Positions 15,768 through 23,823 of a stretch of DNA of 43,465 nt are shown one piece after another. Source of the DNA: Amycolatopsis tucumanensis (GTDB taxonomy: Bacteria; Actinomycetota; Actinomycetes; Mycobacteriales; Pseudonocardiaceae). Location of the stretch: positions 56,103-99,567 of the forward strand of contig NZ_JAKGSD010000030.1 of NCBI RefSeq assembly GCF_021654135.1. The letters run 5' to 3'. The notes under the pieces are model-generated. The model did not search any database. It was given only the letters and a program-made list of their open reading frames with translations, and was not told the DNA's origin. The position numbers were made by a program, and so were the translations under genes. How positions within the stretch are numbered: the first letter of the stretch is position 1; every line of letters starts with the position of its first letter.

Positions 15768-16178
15768 TTGTCCGAACAGTCCACGCGGATCCTGGTGTTC
15801 AGCCACCGTCCCGAAGTGCGGGAGTCGATCATCACGGCGGTCGGCCGCAGGCCCGCCACCGACCTGGGCCGGGTCGACTACGTCGAGGCCGCCGGAGTGG
15901 CCGACGTGCTGGCCGAGATGGACGAGGGCGCGGTCGATCTGGCGATCCTGGACGGCGAGGCCCAGCCGACCGGCGGCATCGGGCTGTGCAGGCAGTTGAA
16001 GAACGAGATCGACGACTGCCCGCCCATCGTGATCGCCGTGCGGCGCAAGGACGACCGCTGGCTGGCGACCTGGTCGCAGGCCGACGCCGTCCTGGTCCAT
16101 CCGCTCGACCCGCTGACCGCGGCGGAGACGGTCGCGGACGTGCTGCGGGCCCGCCGGGTCCCGGTCGTCCGGGGCTGA
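15768..16178 (+). CDS. Receiver-like (pseudo-response-regulator) protein
   Basis: 136 aa. A CheY-like fold can be followed (TRILVFSHRPEVRESIITAV, VDLAILDGEAQPTGGIGL, PPIVIAVRRKDDRW, DAVLVHPLDPLTAAETVADV). The Asp in LAILDGE stands where the phospho-acceptor would be, but the acidic pair at the end of strand 1 is replaced by Ser-His, and the conserved Lys of the KP motif is replaced by His (VHPLDP). Normal phosphorylation is therefore unlikely. No output domain follows. The start is TTG at 15768 with GGAGGG 5 nt upstream; TAGCAT at 15724-15729 could be its -10 box. Confidence 0.72.
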   Translation: MSEQSTRILVFSHRPEVRESIITAVGRRPATDLGRVDYVEAAGVADVLAEMDEGAVDLAILDGEAQPTGGIGLCRQLKNEIDDCPPIVIAVRRKDDRWLATWSQADAVLVHPLDPLTAAETVADVLRARRVPVVRG

Positions 16179-16225
16179 GGCGCCGCGACCGAATGAGGCC
16201 GGTTCGCCGGCCGTGAAAGGTGACC

Positions 16226-17251
16226 ATGGGCACGCAGACTTGGCCCACGCTGCTCAACCAGCTGATCGCCGGCGCCGACCTCTCCGCGGAGGACACCGCG
16301 TGGGCGATGGACCAGGTGATGTCCGGGGAGGCCACGCCGGCCCAGGTCGGCGGTTTCCTGGTCGCGCTGCGCGCCAAGGGCGAGACGCCGGCCGAGATCA
16401 CCGGCCTCGCGGACGCGATGCTGTCGCACGCGCGCCGGGTGCGGATCGCCCGGGACGCGGTCGACATCGTCGGCACCGGCGGTGACCGGTCCGGGTCGGT
16501 GAACATCTCGACGATGGCCTCGCTGGTCACCGCGGCCGCCGGGGTGCCGGTGGTGAAGCACGGCAACCGGGCGGCGTCGTCGAAGGCCGGGACCGCGGAC
16601 GTGCTGGAGGCCCTCGGGGTGGCGATCGACCTGCCGCCGGAGGGGGTCCAGCGGTGCGTCGACGAGCTGGGCATCGGGTTCTGCTTCGCGCCGGTGTTCC
16701 ACCCCGGGTTCCGGCACGCGGGCGCGCCGCGCCGGGAGCTTGGGGTGCCGACGGCGTTCAACCTGCTGGGGCCGCTGACCAACCCGGCGCAGCCGACGGC
16801 CGGGCTGATCGGGTGCGCGTTCCCGGACAAGACCGAGGTGCTGGCGCGGGTGTTCGCCGGCCGCGGCACGTCGGCGCTGGTGGTCCGCGGTGACGACGGC
16901 CTCGACGAGCTGACCACGACGACGACCAGCTCGGTGTGGGTCGTGTCCGGCGGATCGGTGCGGGCCGAGTCGCTGGACCCGGCCGAGCTGGGCATCGCGC
17001 GCGCCACGGCGGAGGACCTGCGGGGCGGCGACCCGGCGGCCAACGCCGAGGTGGTGCGTGAACTGGTGGCGGGCAAGCCGGGGCCGGTGCGGGACGCGGT
17101 GCTGCTGAACGCGGCCGGGGCGCTGGCCGCGCACGCCGGGTTCAGCTCGTCGCTGACGGACGATCTCGCGGCGGGGTTGTCGCGGGCCGCGGAGGCCGTG
17201 GATTCCGGCGCTGCGGCGGATCTGCTGGCCCGCTGGGCGGCGTTCCGGTGA
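16226..17251 (+). CDS. trpD: Anthranilate phosphoribosyltransferase TrpD
   Basis: 341 aa, normal family length. It transfers phosphoribose from PRPP to anthranilate in tryptophan synthesis. The PRPP loop GTGGD is at residues 82-86, followed by SVNISTMASLVTAAAG, the KHGNRAASSKAG segment that contacts anthranilate and phosphate, and NLLGPLTNP. The second metal site appears as GDDGLDELT. The ATG at 16226 has AAAGG 5 nt upstream; a GTG at 16220 overlaps this site and is less likely. No other trp gene is near; the isolated trpD beside ctaE matches Mycobacterium (Rv2192c). Confidence 0.95.
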   Translation: MGTQTWPTLLNQLIAGADLSAEDTAWAMDQVMSGEATPAQVGGFLVALRAKGETPAEITGLADAMLSHARRVRIARDAVDIVGTGGDRSGSVNISTMASLVTAAAGVPVVKHGNRAASSKAGTADVLEALGVAIDLPPEGVQRCVDELGIGFCFAPVFHPGFRHAGAPRRELGVPTAFNLLGPLTNPAQPTAGLIGCAFPDKTEVLARVFAGRGTSALVVRGDDGLDELTTTTTSSVWVVSGGSVRAESLDPAELGIARATAEDLRGGDPAANAEVVRELVAGKPGPVRDAVLLNAAGALAAHAGFSSSLTDDLAAGLSRAAEAVDSGAAADLLARWAAFR

Positions 17252-17284
17252 GCTGAGGGGCTGAAAATCCCGCGCTCCACAACG

Positions 17285-17323
17285 AAAAGGGCCCGCCCGG
17301 TGGAAAACCGGGCGGGCCCTTTT
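17285..17323. terminator. Bidirectional hairpin terminator (trpD / ctaF)
   Basis: A perfect 16-bp stem (AAAAGGGCCCGCCCGG at 17285-17300; complement at 17308-17323) with a 7-nt loop and TTTT at the end of the right arm. The mirror-image AAAA/TTTT ends suit both convergent genes. Confidence 0.9.
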
Positions 17324-17334
17324 CGCGGATCAGG

Positions 17335-17754
17335 TCACTCGTGGTTGGGGCCGGTGTGGTACTCGAACACCAGGCCGCCGACCGTGAGCAGGATCAGGAT
17401 GCCGCCGACGACCAGCATCCAGATGTGGAAGAACGCCAGTCCGAGACCGACGAACGCGGCCGAGGCGGCCAGTCCGATCGGCCAGTAGCTGCCCGGGCTG
17501 AAGAAGCCCATCTCGCCCGCGCCGTCGCTGATCTCGGCGTCGTCGCGGTCCTCCGGACGCGGTTCGATCCGGCGGCCGACGAACCGCATGTAGCTGCCCG
17601 CCAGGAGGGACAGCCCGCCGGTCAGGATCAGGGCGACCAGGCCGACCGGCTCGACGCCGTAGCCACTGGCCAGGCCGGTCCACACGCCGTACACGATCGC
17701 GATGAAGAACGCGAAAGCGGTGACCAAGTCGAAAATCCGGGCTTCGACCTTCAT
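17335..17754 (-). CDS. ctaF: Cytochrome c oxidase subunit IV (CtaF)
   Basis: 139 aa. Actinobacterial aa3 oxidase subunit IV with four hydrophobic segments: FDLVTAFAFFIAIVYGVWTG, VGLVALILTGGLSLLAGSYM, WPIGLAASAAFVGLGLAFFH and IWMLVVGGILILLTVGGLVF. A conserved acidic loop (RIEPRPEDRDDAEISDGAGE) separates the two pairs. It sits 52 bp after ctaC on the same strand, as in Mycobacterium (Rv2199c-Rv2200c), and belongs to the same supercomplex as QcrCAB and CtaE. Start ATG at 17754. Confidence 0.93.
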   Translation of the reverse strand: MKVEARIFDLVTAFAFFIAIVYGVWTGLASGYGVEPVGLVALILTGGLSLLAGSYMRFVGRRIEPRPEDRDDAEISDGAGEMGFFSPGSYWPIGLAASAAFVGLGLAFFHIWMLVVGGILILLTVGGLVFEYHTGPNHE

Positions 17755-17806
17755 GACGCTGTCCTCACTGTGTTCATGCTTCCAACACCCACGGGAACCA
17801 ACCGGC

Positions 17807-18748
17807 TCAGCCGGACTGCGTCCGCAGCGTGCGGTCGGTGTTGAACGGCTTCGTCGTGGTCGCCTGCGGCGCGCACAGCTCGCCGCAGTTCAGCGCGGCC
17901 AGCGCCTCGGCGGTGGTGTTCGGCTGCCCGGTGGCCGGGTTGATCTGGGTGCGCAGCTGGATGTAGCGGTCGAACTGGTCGGCGGGCAGCGCCCGGACCT
18001 CGAAGTTCATGCCCGAGTGGTAGGTGCCGCACAGCTCGGCGCAGCGGCCGACGAACGCACCGGTCCGGTCGATCGTGTTCTGGAACGACGGGTCCTGGTT
18101 GTTCTTCTCCGGGTCCGGGAACACGTCCCGCTTGAAGTGGAACTCCGGCACCCAGAACGAGTGGATGACGTCGGCCGAGCGCAGGTTGTACTGGATGCGC
18201 TTGCCTGCGGGCAGGACCAGGATCGGGATCTCGCTCGAGCTGCCGACGGTCTTGATGACCTGGCCGTTGGCGTCCTTCGGGGCGCTCGGGTAGTCGAACT
18301 CCCAGTTCCACTGGAACGCGATCACGTCGACCGTGACGTCCGGGTCCGGCTCCTCGGCCAGCACCTTGCTCTCGGTGGTCGCGGTGAAGAAGAACAGCAC
18401 GCAGACCATCACGAGCGGCAGCACGACGCAGAACAGCTCGAGCGGCACGTTGTACTGGAACTGCCGCGGCAGGTCGCCGGGGCCGTCGGTCTTCTTCTTC
18501 CGGTGGAACGCGACCGACCAGAAGATCAGGCCCCACACGATCACACCGACGACGAGCGCGGCGATGACGGACCAGGTCCAGAGGACGCGCATGTCCTCGG
18601 ACTCCTTGGTCACGCCGACGGGCCACCCGAACCGCAGCACCTCGTCACCGGAGCACCCGGTCGCCAGGAGCGCGACGAGCCCGGCCAGCGCGGCGACCTT
18701 ACCCACTTTCGCCGAACGTGATGCCGGAGTGCGCTCATCCCTGCCCAC
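17807..18748 (-). CDS. ctaC: Cytochrome c oxidase subunit II CtaC (lipoprotein)
   Basis: 313 aa from the GTG at 18748 (AAAGGG 9-10 nt upstream); longer in-frame starts run into the asnB promoter region. The signal peptide ends in a lipobox, LLATGC, so Cys32 is probably lipidated. Two membrane hairpin segments follow (VLWTWSVIAALVVGVIVWGL and LFCVVLPLVMVCVLFFFTAT), then a cupredoxin domain with the CuA motifs HSFWVPEF and CAELCGTYHSGM. CuA accepts electrons from QcrC. A C-terminal part (TAEALAALNCGELCAPQATT) contains an additional Cys pair. Confidence 0.95.
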   Translation of the reverse strand: MGRDERTPASRSAKVGKVAALAGLVALLATGCSGDEVLRFGWPVGVTKESEDMRVLWTWSVIAALVVGVIVWGLIFWSVAFHRKKKTDGPGDLPRQFQYNVPLELFCVVLPLVMVCVLFFFTATTESKVLAEEPDPDVTVDVIAFQWNWEFDYPSAPKDANGQVIKTVGSSSEIPILVLPAGKRIQYNLRSADVIHSFWVPEFHFKRDVFPDPEKNNQDPSFQNTIDRTGAFVGRCAELCGTYHSGMNFEVRALPADQFDRYIQLRTQINPATGQPNTTAEALAALNCGELCAPQATTTKPFNTDRTLRTQSG

Positions 18749-18914
18749 TGCGCAGCGCCCTTTCAACCCAGGCCTCCTTGACGATTTCTGGCTTACCAGC
18801 GGGAGCCTAGCCGAGCTACCGCGATCCGCAGCCCAAGGGGTGACCGTTCGTGGCGGGGGCTGCGGGCATACTGGGCGCTCGACATCCGGCCACGACCTCG
18901 AGGTGTGAATATCC

Positions 18915-20849
18915 GTGTGCGGCCTGCTTGGACTGGTGTGTGCCACTGAGAACGACGCGGTCAACGCGCGTGACGCGGTCGGCGAAGCCATGCGCTGCCA
19001 GCGTCATCGCGGTCCCGACGAGCGCGACACCTGGACCGACGGCGAGGTCGTCTACGGCTTCAACCGGCTCGCGTTCATCGACGTCGAGCACGCCCACCAG
19101 CCGCTGACCTGGGGCCCGCCGGAGTCGCCGAACCGGTACACGCTGAACTTCAACGGCGAGATCTACAACTACCGTGAGCTGCGGGAACAGCTCACGGAGG
19201 AGCACGGTGCGAAGTTCGCCACAGAGGGCGACGGCGAGGCGATCGTCGCGGCCTACCACCACTGGGGCCGCGCCGCGGTGTCCAAGCTGCGTGGGATGTT
19301 CGCGTTCCTGATCTGGGACGCCGAGGAGAAGGTGATCTTCGGCGCACGTGATCCGTTCGGCATCAAGCCGCTGTTCTACACGCACGGGCCGGGCGGCACG
19401 GCGTTCTCCAGCGAGAAGAAGTCGCTGCTGGAGCTCTCCGGCGTGCTGGGGATCACCAAGCAGCTGGACCGGACCGCGCTGCAGCACTACCTGACGCTGC
19501 AGTACGTGCCGGAGCCGGAGACGCTGCACACGCGCATCCGCCGCATCGAGTCCGGCACCTCGTTCACCGTCTCCCCCGGCGGCGCGCCGAAGATCGAGCG
19601 CTACTTCTTCCCCGAGTTCGCCGCCAAGCCGGTCCGCGGCGAGGCCGAGGCGAAGATCCTGCATGAGCGGATCCGCGACGTGATGCGCGACTCGGTCGGC
19701 AAGCACATGATCGCCGACCCGGACATCACCGTCGGCACGTTCCTCTCCGGCGGCATCGACTCGACCGCGATCGCGGCGCTGGCCAAGGAGCACAACCCGA
19801 ACCTGATCGCGTTCACCACCGGGTTCGAGCGCGAGGGCTACTCCGAGGTCGACGTGGCGGCCGAGTCCGCGGCCGCGATCGGCGTGAAGCACGTCATCCG
19901 GACCGTGTCGGCCGACGAGATGATGGAGGCGCTGCCGCTCATCGTCTGGTACCTCGACGACCCGGTGGCCGACCCGGCGCTGGTGCCGCTGTGGTTCATC
20001 GCGCGGGAGGCGCGCAAGCACGTCAAGGCGGTGCTGTCCGGCGAGGGCTCGGACGAGCTGTTCGGCGGCTACACGATCTACAACGAGCCGCTGTCGCTGG
20101 CGCCGTTCGAGAAGGTGCCGGGCAGCCTGCGCAAGGTCATCGGCAAGGTGTCGGAGCGGATCCCGGAGGGCACGCGCGGCAAGGACCTGCTGCGCCGCGG
20201 CGCGCTGCCGCTGGAGGAGCGCTACTACGGCAACGCCCGCATCTTCCGCGACGACCAGCTGCGCGGGGTGCTGAAGACGTTCCAGGAGGGCGTCGGCCAC
20301 AAGGACGTCACCGCCGAGCACTACCGCACGTCGGCGAACTGGGACCCGGTCGCGCGGATGCAGCACGTGGACCTGTTCACCTGGCTGCGCGGCGACATCC
20401 TGGTCAAGGCCGACAAGATGACCATGGCGAACTCGCTGGAGCTGCGGGTGCCGTTCCTGGACGCGGAGGTGTTCAAGGTCGCGGCCGGCATCCCGCTGGA
20501 CCAGAAGATCACCAAGGAGACGACGAAGTACGCGCTGCGCCGCGCGCTGGAGGGCATCGTCCCCGCGCACGTGCTGAACCGGCGCAAGCTGGGCTTCCCG
20601 GTGCCGATCCGGCTGTGGCTGCGGGACGAGATGTACGACTGGGCGCGCGGCATCATCGCCGACTCGCAGACCGGCGAGCTGCTGGACAAGCAGGCCGTGC
20701 AGCGCCTGCTGGACGAGCACAAGGCGGGCACGCTGGACCACAGCAGGCGCATCTGGGCGCTGCTGGTGTTCATGATCTGGCACGGCATCTTCATCGAGCA
20801 CCGGATCAAGCCGGAGATCCCGGAGCCGGTCTACCCCGTGCGCATCTGA
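18915..20849 (+). CDS. asnB: Asparagine synthetase (glutamine-hydrolysing)
   Basis: 644 aa. The class II glutamine amidotransferase domain begins with the nucleophile Cys2 (MCGLLGLV after the start is processed) and shows RHRGPD, NFNGEIYNY and DPFGIKPLFY. The synthetase domain has the PPi loop FLSGGIDST (about residues 275-283), GEGSDELFGGY and LELRVPFLD. Makes asparagine from aspartate, ATP and glutamine. Matches Rv2201, whose homologue in corynebacteria (LtsA) also affects the cell wall, possibly by amidating the peptidoglycan precursor; that second role is a possibility here. The start is GTG at 18915, which fixes Cys at position 2. Divergent from ctaC; followed by a strong terminator. Confidence 0.94.
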   Translation: MCGLLGLVCATENDAVNARDAVGEAMRCQRHRGPDERDTWTDGEVVYGFNRLAFIDVEHAHQPLTWGPPESPNRYTLNFNGEIYNYRELREQLTEEHGAKFATEGDGEAIVAAYHHWGRAAVSKLRGMFAFLIWDAEEKVIFGARDPFGIKPLFYTHGPGGTAFSSEKKSLLELSGVLGITKQLDRTALQHYLTLQYVPEPETLHTRIRRIESGTSFTVSPGGAPKIERYFFPEFAAKPVRGEAEAKILHERIRDVMRDSVGKHMIADPDITVGTFLSGGIDSTAIAALAKEHNPNLIAFTTGFEREGYSEVDVAAESAAAIGVKHVIRTVSADEMMEALPLIVWYLDDPVADPALVPLWFIAREARKHVKAVLSGEGSDELFGGYTIYNEPLSLAPFEKVPGSLRKVIGKVSERIPEGTRGKDLLRRGALPLEERYYGNARIFRDDQLRGVLKTFQEGVGHKDVTAEHYRTSANWDPVARMQHVDLFTWLRGDILVKADKMTMANSLELRVPFLDAEVFKVAAGIPLDQKITKETTKYALRRALEGIVPAHVLNRRKLGFPVPIRLWLRDEMYDWARGIIADSQTGELLDKQAVQRLLDEHKAGTLDHSRRIWALLVFMIWHGIFIEHRIKPEIPEPVYPVRI

Positions 20850-20860
20850 GACGAGTGTTG

Positions 20861-20892
20861 AACGGGCCGCAGCCGCCGGGCTGCGGCCCGTT
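20861..20892 (+). terminator. Rho-independent terminator of asnB
   Basis: A perfect 14-bp stem (AACGGGCCGCAGCC at 20861-20874; complement at 20879-20892), 4-nt loop, followed by TTTGTTTG. It starts 12 bp beyond the asnB stop. Confidence 0.92.
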
Positions 20893-21198
20893 TTTGTTTG
20901 GTGGTCGGGTAAGCAGCACGGGGCTTCGTTGTGCTGCGGCGGCGGCCGGTGACGGGTACGTTGCGCTGGCGGGCAGTGCCGCCGGGCGTGGGGCCGCGGC
21001 CAGTCAGGTGGGCAGCGCGGGGCCTGATGGTCCCGCACCGCCGACCGCCAGGGGCGGCGGACAGGTCGTGCTGCCAATGGCGCGCTTGGGGCCGTGACCA
21101 GTCGGGGCGGGGCCAGATCGTCCTGCCTCGCCGGCCGCCGGGTGTCCGCGGTCGGCGGTGGGTGGTCGTTCAGACCCGACCAGTTCCCGCGGCTGCGG
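20893..21198. repeat. Gene-free stretch with degenerate repeats related to the adenosine kinase 3' end
   Basis: No gene is supported in these 306 bp. TCAGGTGGGCAGCGCGGGG at 21004-21022 matches the last codons and stop of the adenosine kinase gene (21199-21217, plus-strand reading) at 18 of 19 positions. GGGGCCGCGGCCAGTCAGG (20989) and GGGGCCGTGACCAGTCGGG (21089) are a second related pair 100 bp apart. The repeats are much eroded. Confidence 0.5.
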
Positions 21199-22188
21199 TC
21201 AGGCGGGCAGCGCGGGGGCGATCTCGGCCGCGGCATCGGGGCCGAACGCGGCGCCGATGCGGGTCAGCGCGGACTCCCGGTCGAGCGTCCACTCCTGCGT
21301 GCCGACGGTCTCCAGCACCAGCACGGCGATCATCGAACCCAGCTGGGCGGAGCGCTCCAGGCTCAGGTCCGCGTTCAGGCCGGCCAGGAAACCCGCCCGG
21401 AAGCCGTCGCCGACGCCGGTCGGGTCGGCCTTCGCCAGCTCGGGCACCGCGCCGACCTCCAGGGCCAGCCCGTCCCTGCCCACGATCTCCACACCCTTCT
21501 CGCCGAGGGTGGTGATGCGGATGCCGACGTGGTCCAGCACGTCGGCCTCGGACCAGGCCGTCTTCTGGAGCAGCAGCTCCCACTCGTAGTCGTTGGTGAA
21601 CAGGTACTTCGCCCCGTCGACGAAGCGCCGCGCCTGCTCCCCGTTCATGCGGGCCAGCTGCTGCGACGGGTCCACCGCGAAGTCGATCCCGCGCTGGCGG
21701 CACTCGTCCGCGTGCCGGAGCATGCCGTCCGGGTCGTCCGGGCCGATCAGCATCAGCCCGATCCCGCCGACGCGGTCCGCGATCGGGCCCAGCTCGATGT
21801 TGCGGGCCTCGGCCATCGCGCCGGCGTAGAAGGTGGCGATCTGGTTGAGGTCGTCGTCCGTGGTGCACACGAACCGCGCGGTGTGGGCCAGCTCCGAGAT
21901 CAGCACGCCGGACGCGTCCACGCCGTGGCGCTCCAGCCAGGACCGGTAGTCGGCGAAGTCCGCGCCCGCCGCGCCGACCAGCACCGGCTTCGCGCCGAGC
22001 ACCCCGAGGCCGAACGCGATGTTGGCGCCGATCCCGCCGCGGCGGACCACCAGGTCGTCGGCCAGGAAGCTCAGCGAGACGCGGTGCAGCTGGTCGGCGA
22101 CCAGCTGCTCGGCGAACCGGCCGGGGAAGTGCATGAGATGGTCGGTTGCGATGCTGCCGGAAACGGCGATGCGGGCGTTGATGGCCAC
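21199..22188 (-). CDS. adoK: PfkB-family adenosine kinase
   Basis: 329 aa. PfkB/ribokinase fold with the first signature GGIGANIAFGLGVLGAKPVL and the second, ADPTGVGDGFRAGFLAG, which holds the catalytic Asp and the anion hole. It closely resembles Mycobacterium Rv2202c, a bacterial adenosine kinase that salvages adenosine to AMP, and has the same place next to asnB. Annotation pipelines often call this family generic carbohydrate kinase; the adenosine preference is inferred from synteny and resemblance. The start is GTG at 22188, with GGGAG about 15 nt upstream. Degenerate copies of its 3' end lie downstream. Confidence 0.88.
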   Translation of the reverse strand: MAINARIAVSGSIATDHLMHFPGRFAEQLVADQLHRVSLSFLADDLVVRRGGIGANIAFGLGVLGAKPVLVGAAGADFADYRSWLERHGVDASGVLISELAHTARFVCTTDDDLNQIATFYAGAMAEARNIELGPIADRVGGIGLMLIGPDDPDGMLRHADECRQRGIDFAVDPSQQLARMNGEQARRFVDGAKYLFTNDYEWELLLQKTAWSEADVLDHVGIRITTLGEKGVEIVGRDGLALEVGAVPELAKADPTGVGDGFRAGFLAGLNADLSLERSAQLGSMIAVLVLETVGTQEWTLDRESALTRIGAAFGPDAAAEIAPALPA

Positions 22189-22315
22189 CGGTGCTCTGCT
22201 CCCTCTGGCTGGCTCGAACTGAAGTTACCGACGGGAAATACCCCGTCGGAGCTAAATCTGACCCGCTGACCGACACTACTAGCTGGTAGACCTGTCCGGC
22301 GCGCGCCGGTCGCCC

Positions 22316-22321
22316 TAGCGT
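22316..22321 (+). promoter_or_regulatory. -10 box for the leaderless small gene
   Basis: TAGCGT ends 7 nt before the GTG at 22329. No ribosome-binding site precedes that start. Confidence 0.45.
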
Positions 22322-22328
22322 CGCCTGC

Positions 22329-22499
22329 GTGAGCACCGTGACGGAACCGGAGACCATCGCCGAGCTGATCGACGACTGCGCCGACATCCCCGCCGAACTG
22401 CGCGCGGCACACGCCTCGGCGCCCCGGCCGCCTGCGCCGCGGGGCTGGGCGGTCGACGACGCCTGCCACGCACAGGTAGTCGGGCTGGAGGACTATTAG
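22329..22499 (+). CDS. Small hypothetical protein (56 aa)
   Basis: The frame from GTG 22329 to TAG 22497-22499 encodes an acidic 56-residue protein: MSTVTEPETIAELIDDCADI at the start, a Pro-rich middle (ASAPRPPAPRGW) and a C-terminus AVDDACHAQVVGLEDY. Support comes from the -10 box placed for a leaderless start and from the hairpin just downstream. It is divergent from the adenosine kinase gene. No family recognised; the composition is ordinary and not Arg-rich like a shadow frame. Confidence 0.5.
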   Translation: MSTVTEPETIAELIDDCADIPAELRAAHASAPRPPAPRGWAVDDACHAQVVGLEDY

Positions 22500-22516
22500 T
22501 TACGCGGACACGCGAA

Positions 22517-22549
22517 AAGGGCGCCGGTCGAAGCTCGACCGGCGCCCTT
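22517..22549. terminator. Bidirectional hairpin terminator (small gene / Fe-S carrier gene)
   Basis: A perfect 15-bp stem (AAGGGCGCCGGTCGA at 22517-22531; complement at 22535-22549) with a 3-nt loop lies between two convergent genes. Confidence 0.87.
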
Positions 22550-22562
22550 CACGTGTACTGGC

Positions 22563-22934
22563 TCAGTGGAACGAGTCGCCGCAGGCGCAGGAGCCCGTGG
22601 CGTTCGGGTTCTCGATGGTGAAGCCCTGCTTCTCGATCGAGTCGACGAAGTCGATCACCGCACCCTCGACGTACGGCGCGCTCATGCGGTCGACCGCCAC
22701 GCGCAGGCCGTCGAAGTCGCGGAACAGGTCGCCGTCGAGCGTGCGCTCGTCGAAGAACAGCTGGTAGCGCAGTCCCGCGCAACCACCGGGCTGGACCGCG
22801 ATGCGCAGGTGCATGTCGTCGCGGCCTTCCTGCTCGAGCAGGGCCTTCGCCTTGCTCGCCGCGGCGTCGCTCAACGTGACGCCGTGGGTGGCCTCGGCCT
22901 CGGCCTGCGTGCTGGTCTGCTCAGCGGCAGTCAT
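22563..22934 (-). CDS. erpA: HesB/IscA-type iron-sulfur carrier (ErpA-like)
   Basis: 123 aa. A-type carrier of iron-sulfur clusters with the three conserved cysteines: Cys52 in GGCAGLRY and Cys116/Cys118 in SCACGDSFH. The extra N-terminal ~18 residues are acidic and disordered. It hands [2Fe-2S] or [4Fe-4S] clusters to client enzymes; LipA and the Rieske protein QcrA in this window are plausible clients (inference). It corresponds to Rv2204c. The ATG at 22934 has GAGGGAG 4 nt upstream. Confidence 0.93.
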   Translation of the reverse strand: MTAAEQTSTQAEAEATHGVTLSDAAASKAKALLEQEGRDDMHLRIAVQPGGCAGLRYQLFFDERTLDGDLFRDFDGLRVAVDRMSAPYVEGAVIDFVDSIEKQGFTIENPNATGSCACGDSFH

Positions 22935-23094
22935 AGCTCTCCCTCGGGGTCTTGCCGTGCACCGGGTGGGGGGTGCTCCTCCCTACTGGAACACCGGTGC
23001 CACCCGATCTGTTCCCGGGCTGGTTCCCGCCTTGGCGCTGATCCCATGGTTACACATCGGCGAGGGGGTTGAACACGCACGCCGCTGTCTGGAA

Positions 23095-23100
23095 TAAGCT
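23095..23100 (+). promoter_or_regulatory. -10 box for leaderless DUF3043 gene
   Basis: TAAGCT ends 6 nt before the GTG at 23107; no Shine-Dalgarno sequence intervenes. Confidence 0.5.
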
Positions 23101-23106
23101 GGTTGG

Positions 23107-23763
23107 GTGAGGTTTCTCCGTCGTAACAGCACGACCACCGCAGACAGCCCCGAGATCGAGGCGGCCGAGGTGGCCGAAAGCGTCGAATCTCACACCCGTG
23201 GCTACACCCCGGGCAAGGGCAGGCCGACGCCGAAGCGCAAGGAGGCCGAGGGCAAGCGCCGCGGCCCCGTCGCGCCCCCGCCGAGGACCATGCGGGAGGC
23301 GATGAAGCGCAACCGCGAGCTGCGCAAGTCGAACCCGGTGGACAAGGAAGAGCGCCGCAGGCTCGCCAAGGAGCGCCAGGAGCGGATGGCCGCGGGCGAC
23401 GACCGCTACCTGCTGCCGCGCGACAAGGGCCCCGTGAAGGCGTACGTGCGCGACCTGGTCGACTCGCGCCGCCACTTCCTCGGCGCGTTCATGCCGCTGG
23501 CGATCCTCGTGTTCGTCGTGCTCCTGGTGCCGTACCCGGTGATCCAGCAGTACGTGACGCTGCTGTGCATGGCCGCGCTGCTGGTCATGGCCGTCGAGGG
23601 CTACTTCAACGGCCGCCGCATCGCGCGGCTGGCCAGGGCGAAGTTCCCGAAGGAGAACATCAGCGGCCGGTCGCTGGGCTGGTACGCGTTCGTCCGGGCG
23701 AGCCAGATCCGCAAGCTCCGGATGCCCAAGCCGCGCGTGAAGGTCGGCGACACGGTCTCCTGA
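23107..23763 (+). CDS. DUF3043 membrane protein
   Basis: 218 aa. A long, highly charged cytoplasmic N-terminus (residues 1-115, with GKGRPTPKRKEAEGKRRGP and EERRRLAKERQERMAAGD) is followed by two adjacent membrane segments (FLGAFMPLAILVFVVLLVPY and YVTLLCMAALLVMAVEGYF) and a basic tail (RRIARLARAKFPKENISGR). This matches the actinobacterial DUF3043 family. Function unknown; the basic N-terminus could contact nucleic acid or lipid headgroups. GTG start at 23107, apparently leaderless. Confidence 0.88.
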   Translation: MRFLRRNSTTTADSPEIEAAEVAESVESHTRGYTPGKGRPTPKRKEAEGKRRGPVAPPPRTMREAMKRNRELRKSNPVDKEERRRLAKERQERMAAGDDRYLLPRDKGPVKAYVRDLVDSRRHFLGAFMPLAILVFVVLLVPYPVIQQYVTLLCMAALLVMAVEGYFNGRRIARLARAKFPKENISGRSLGWYAFVRASQIRKLRMPKPRVKVGDTVS

Positions 23764-23810
23764 CCGGCTGGAGCGCACTCCAGGTCGTTAGCAAGGCGAA
23801 CCATTTCCGG

Positions 23811-23816
23811 TAGGCT
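23811..23816 (+). promoter_or_regulatory. -10 box for leaderless aldo/keto reductase gene
   Basis: TAGGCT ends 7 nt before the ATG at 23824. Confidence 0.5.
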
Positions 23817-23823
23817 GCCGGAC

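Noticed and set aside
22071..22469. 132-codon minus-strand frame upstream of the adenosine kinase
   Set aside because: Different frame from the kinase, Arg/Pro-rich, and antisense to the small leaderless gene; no start signal.
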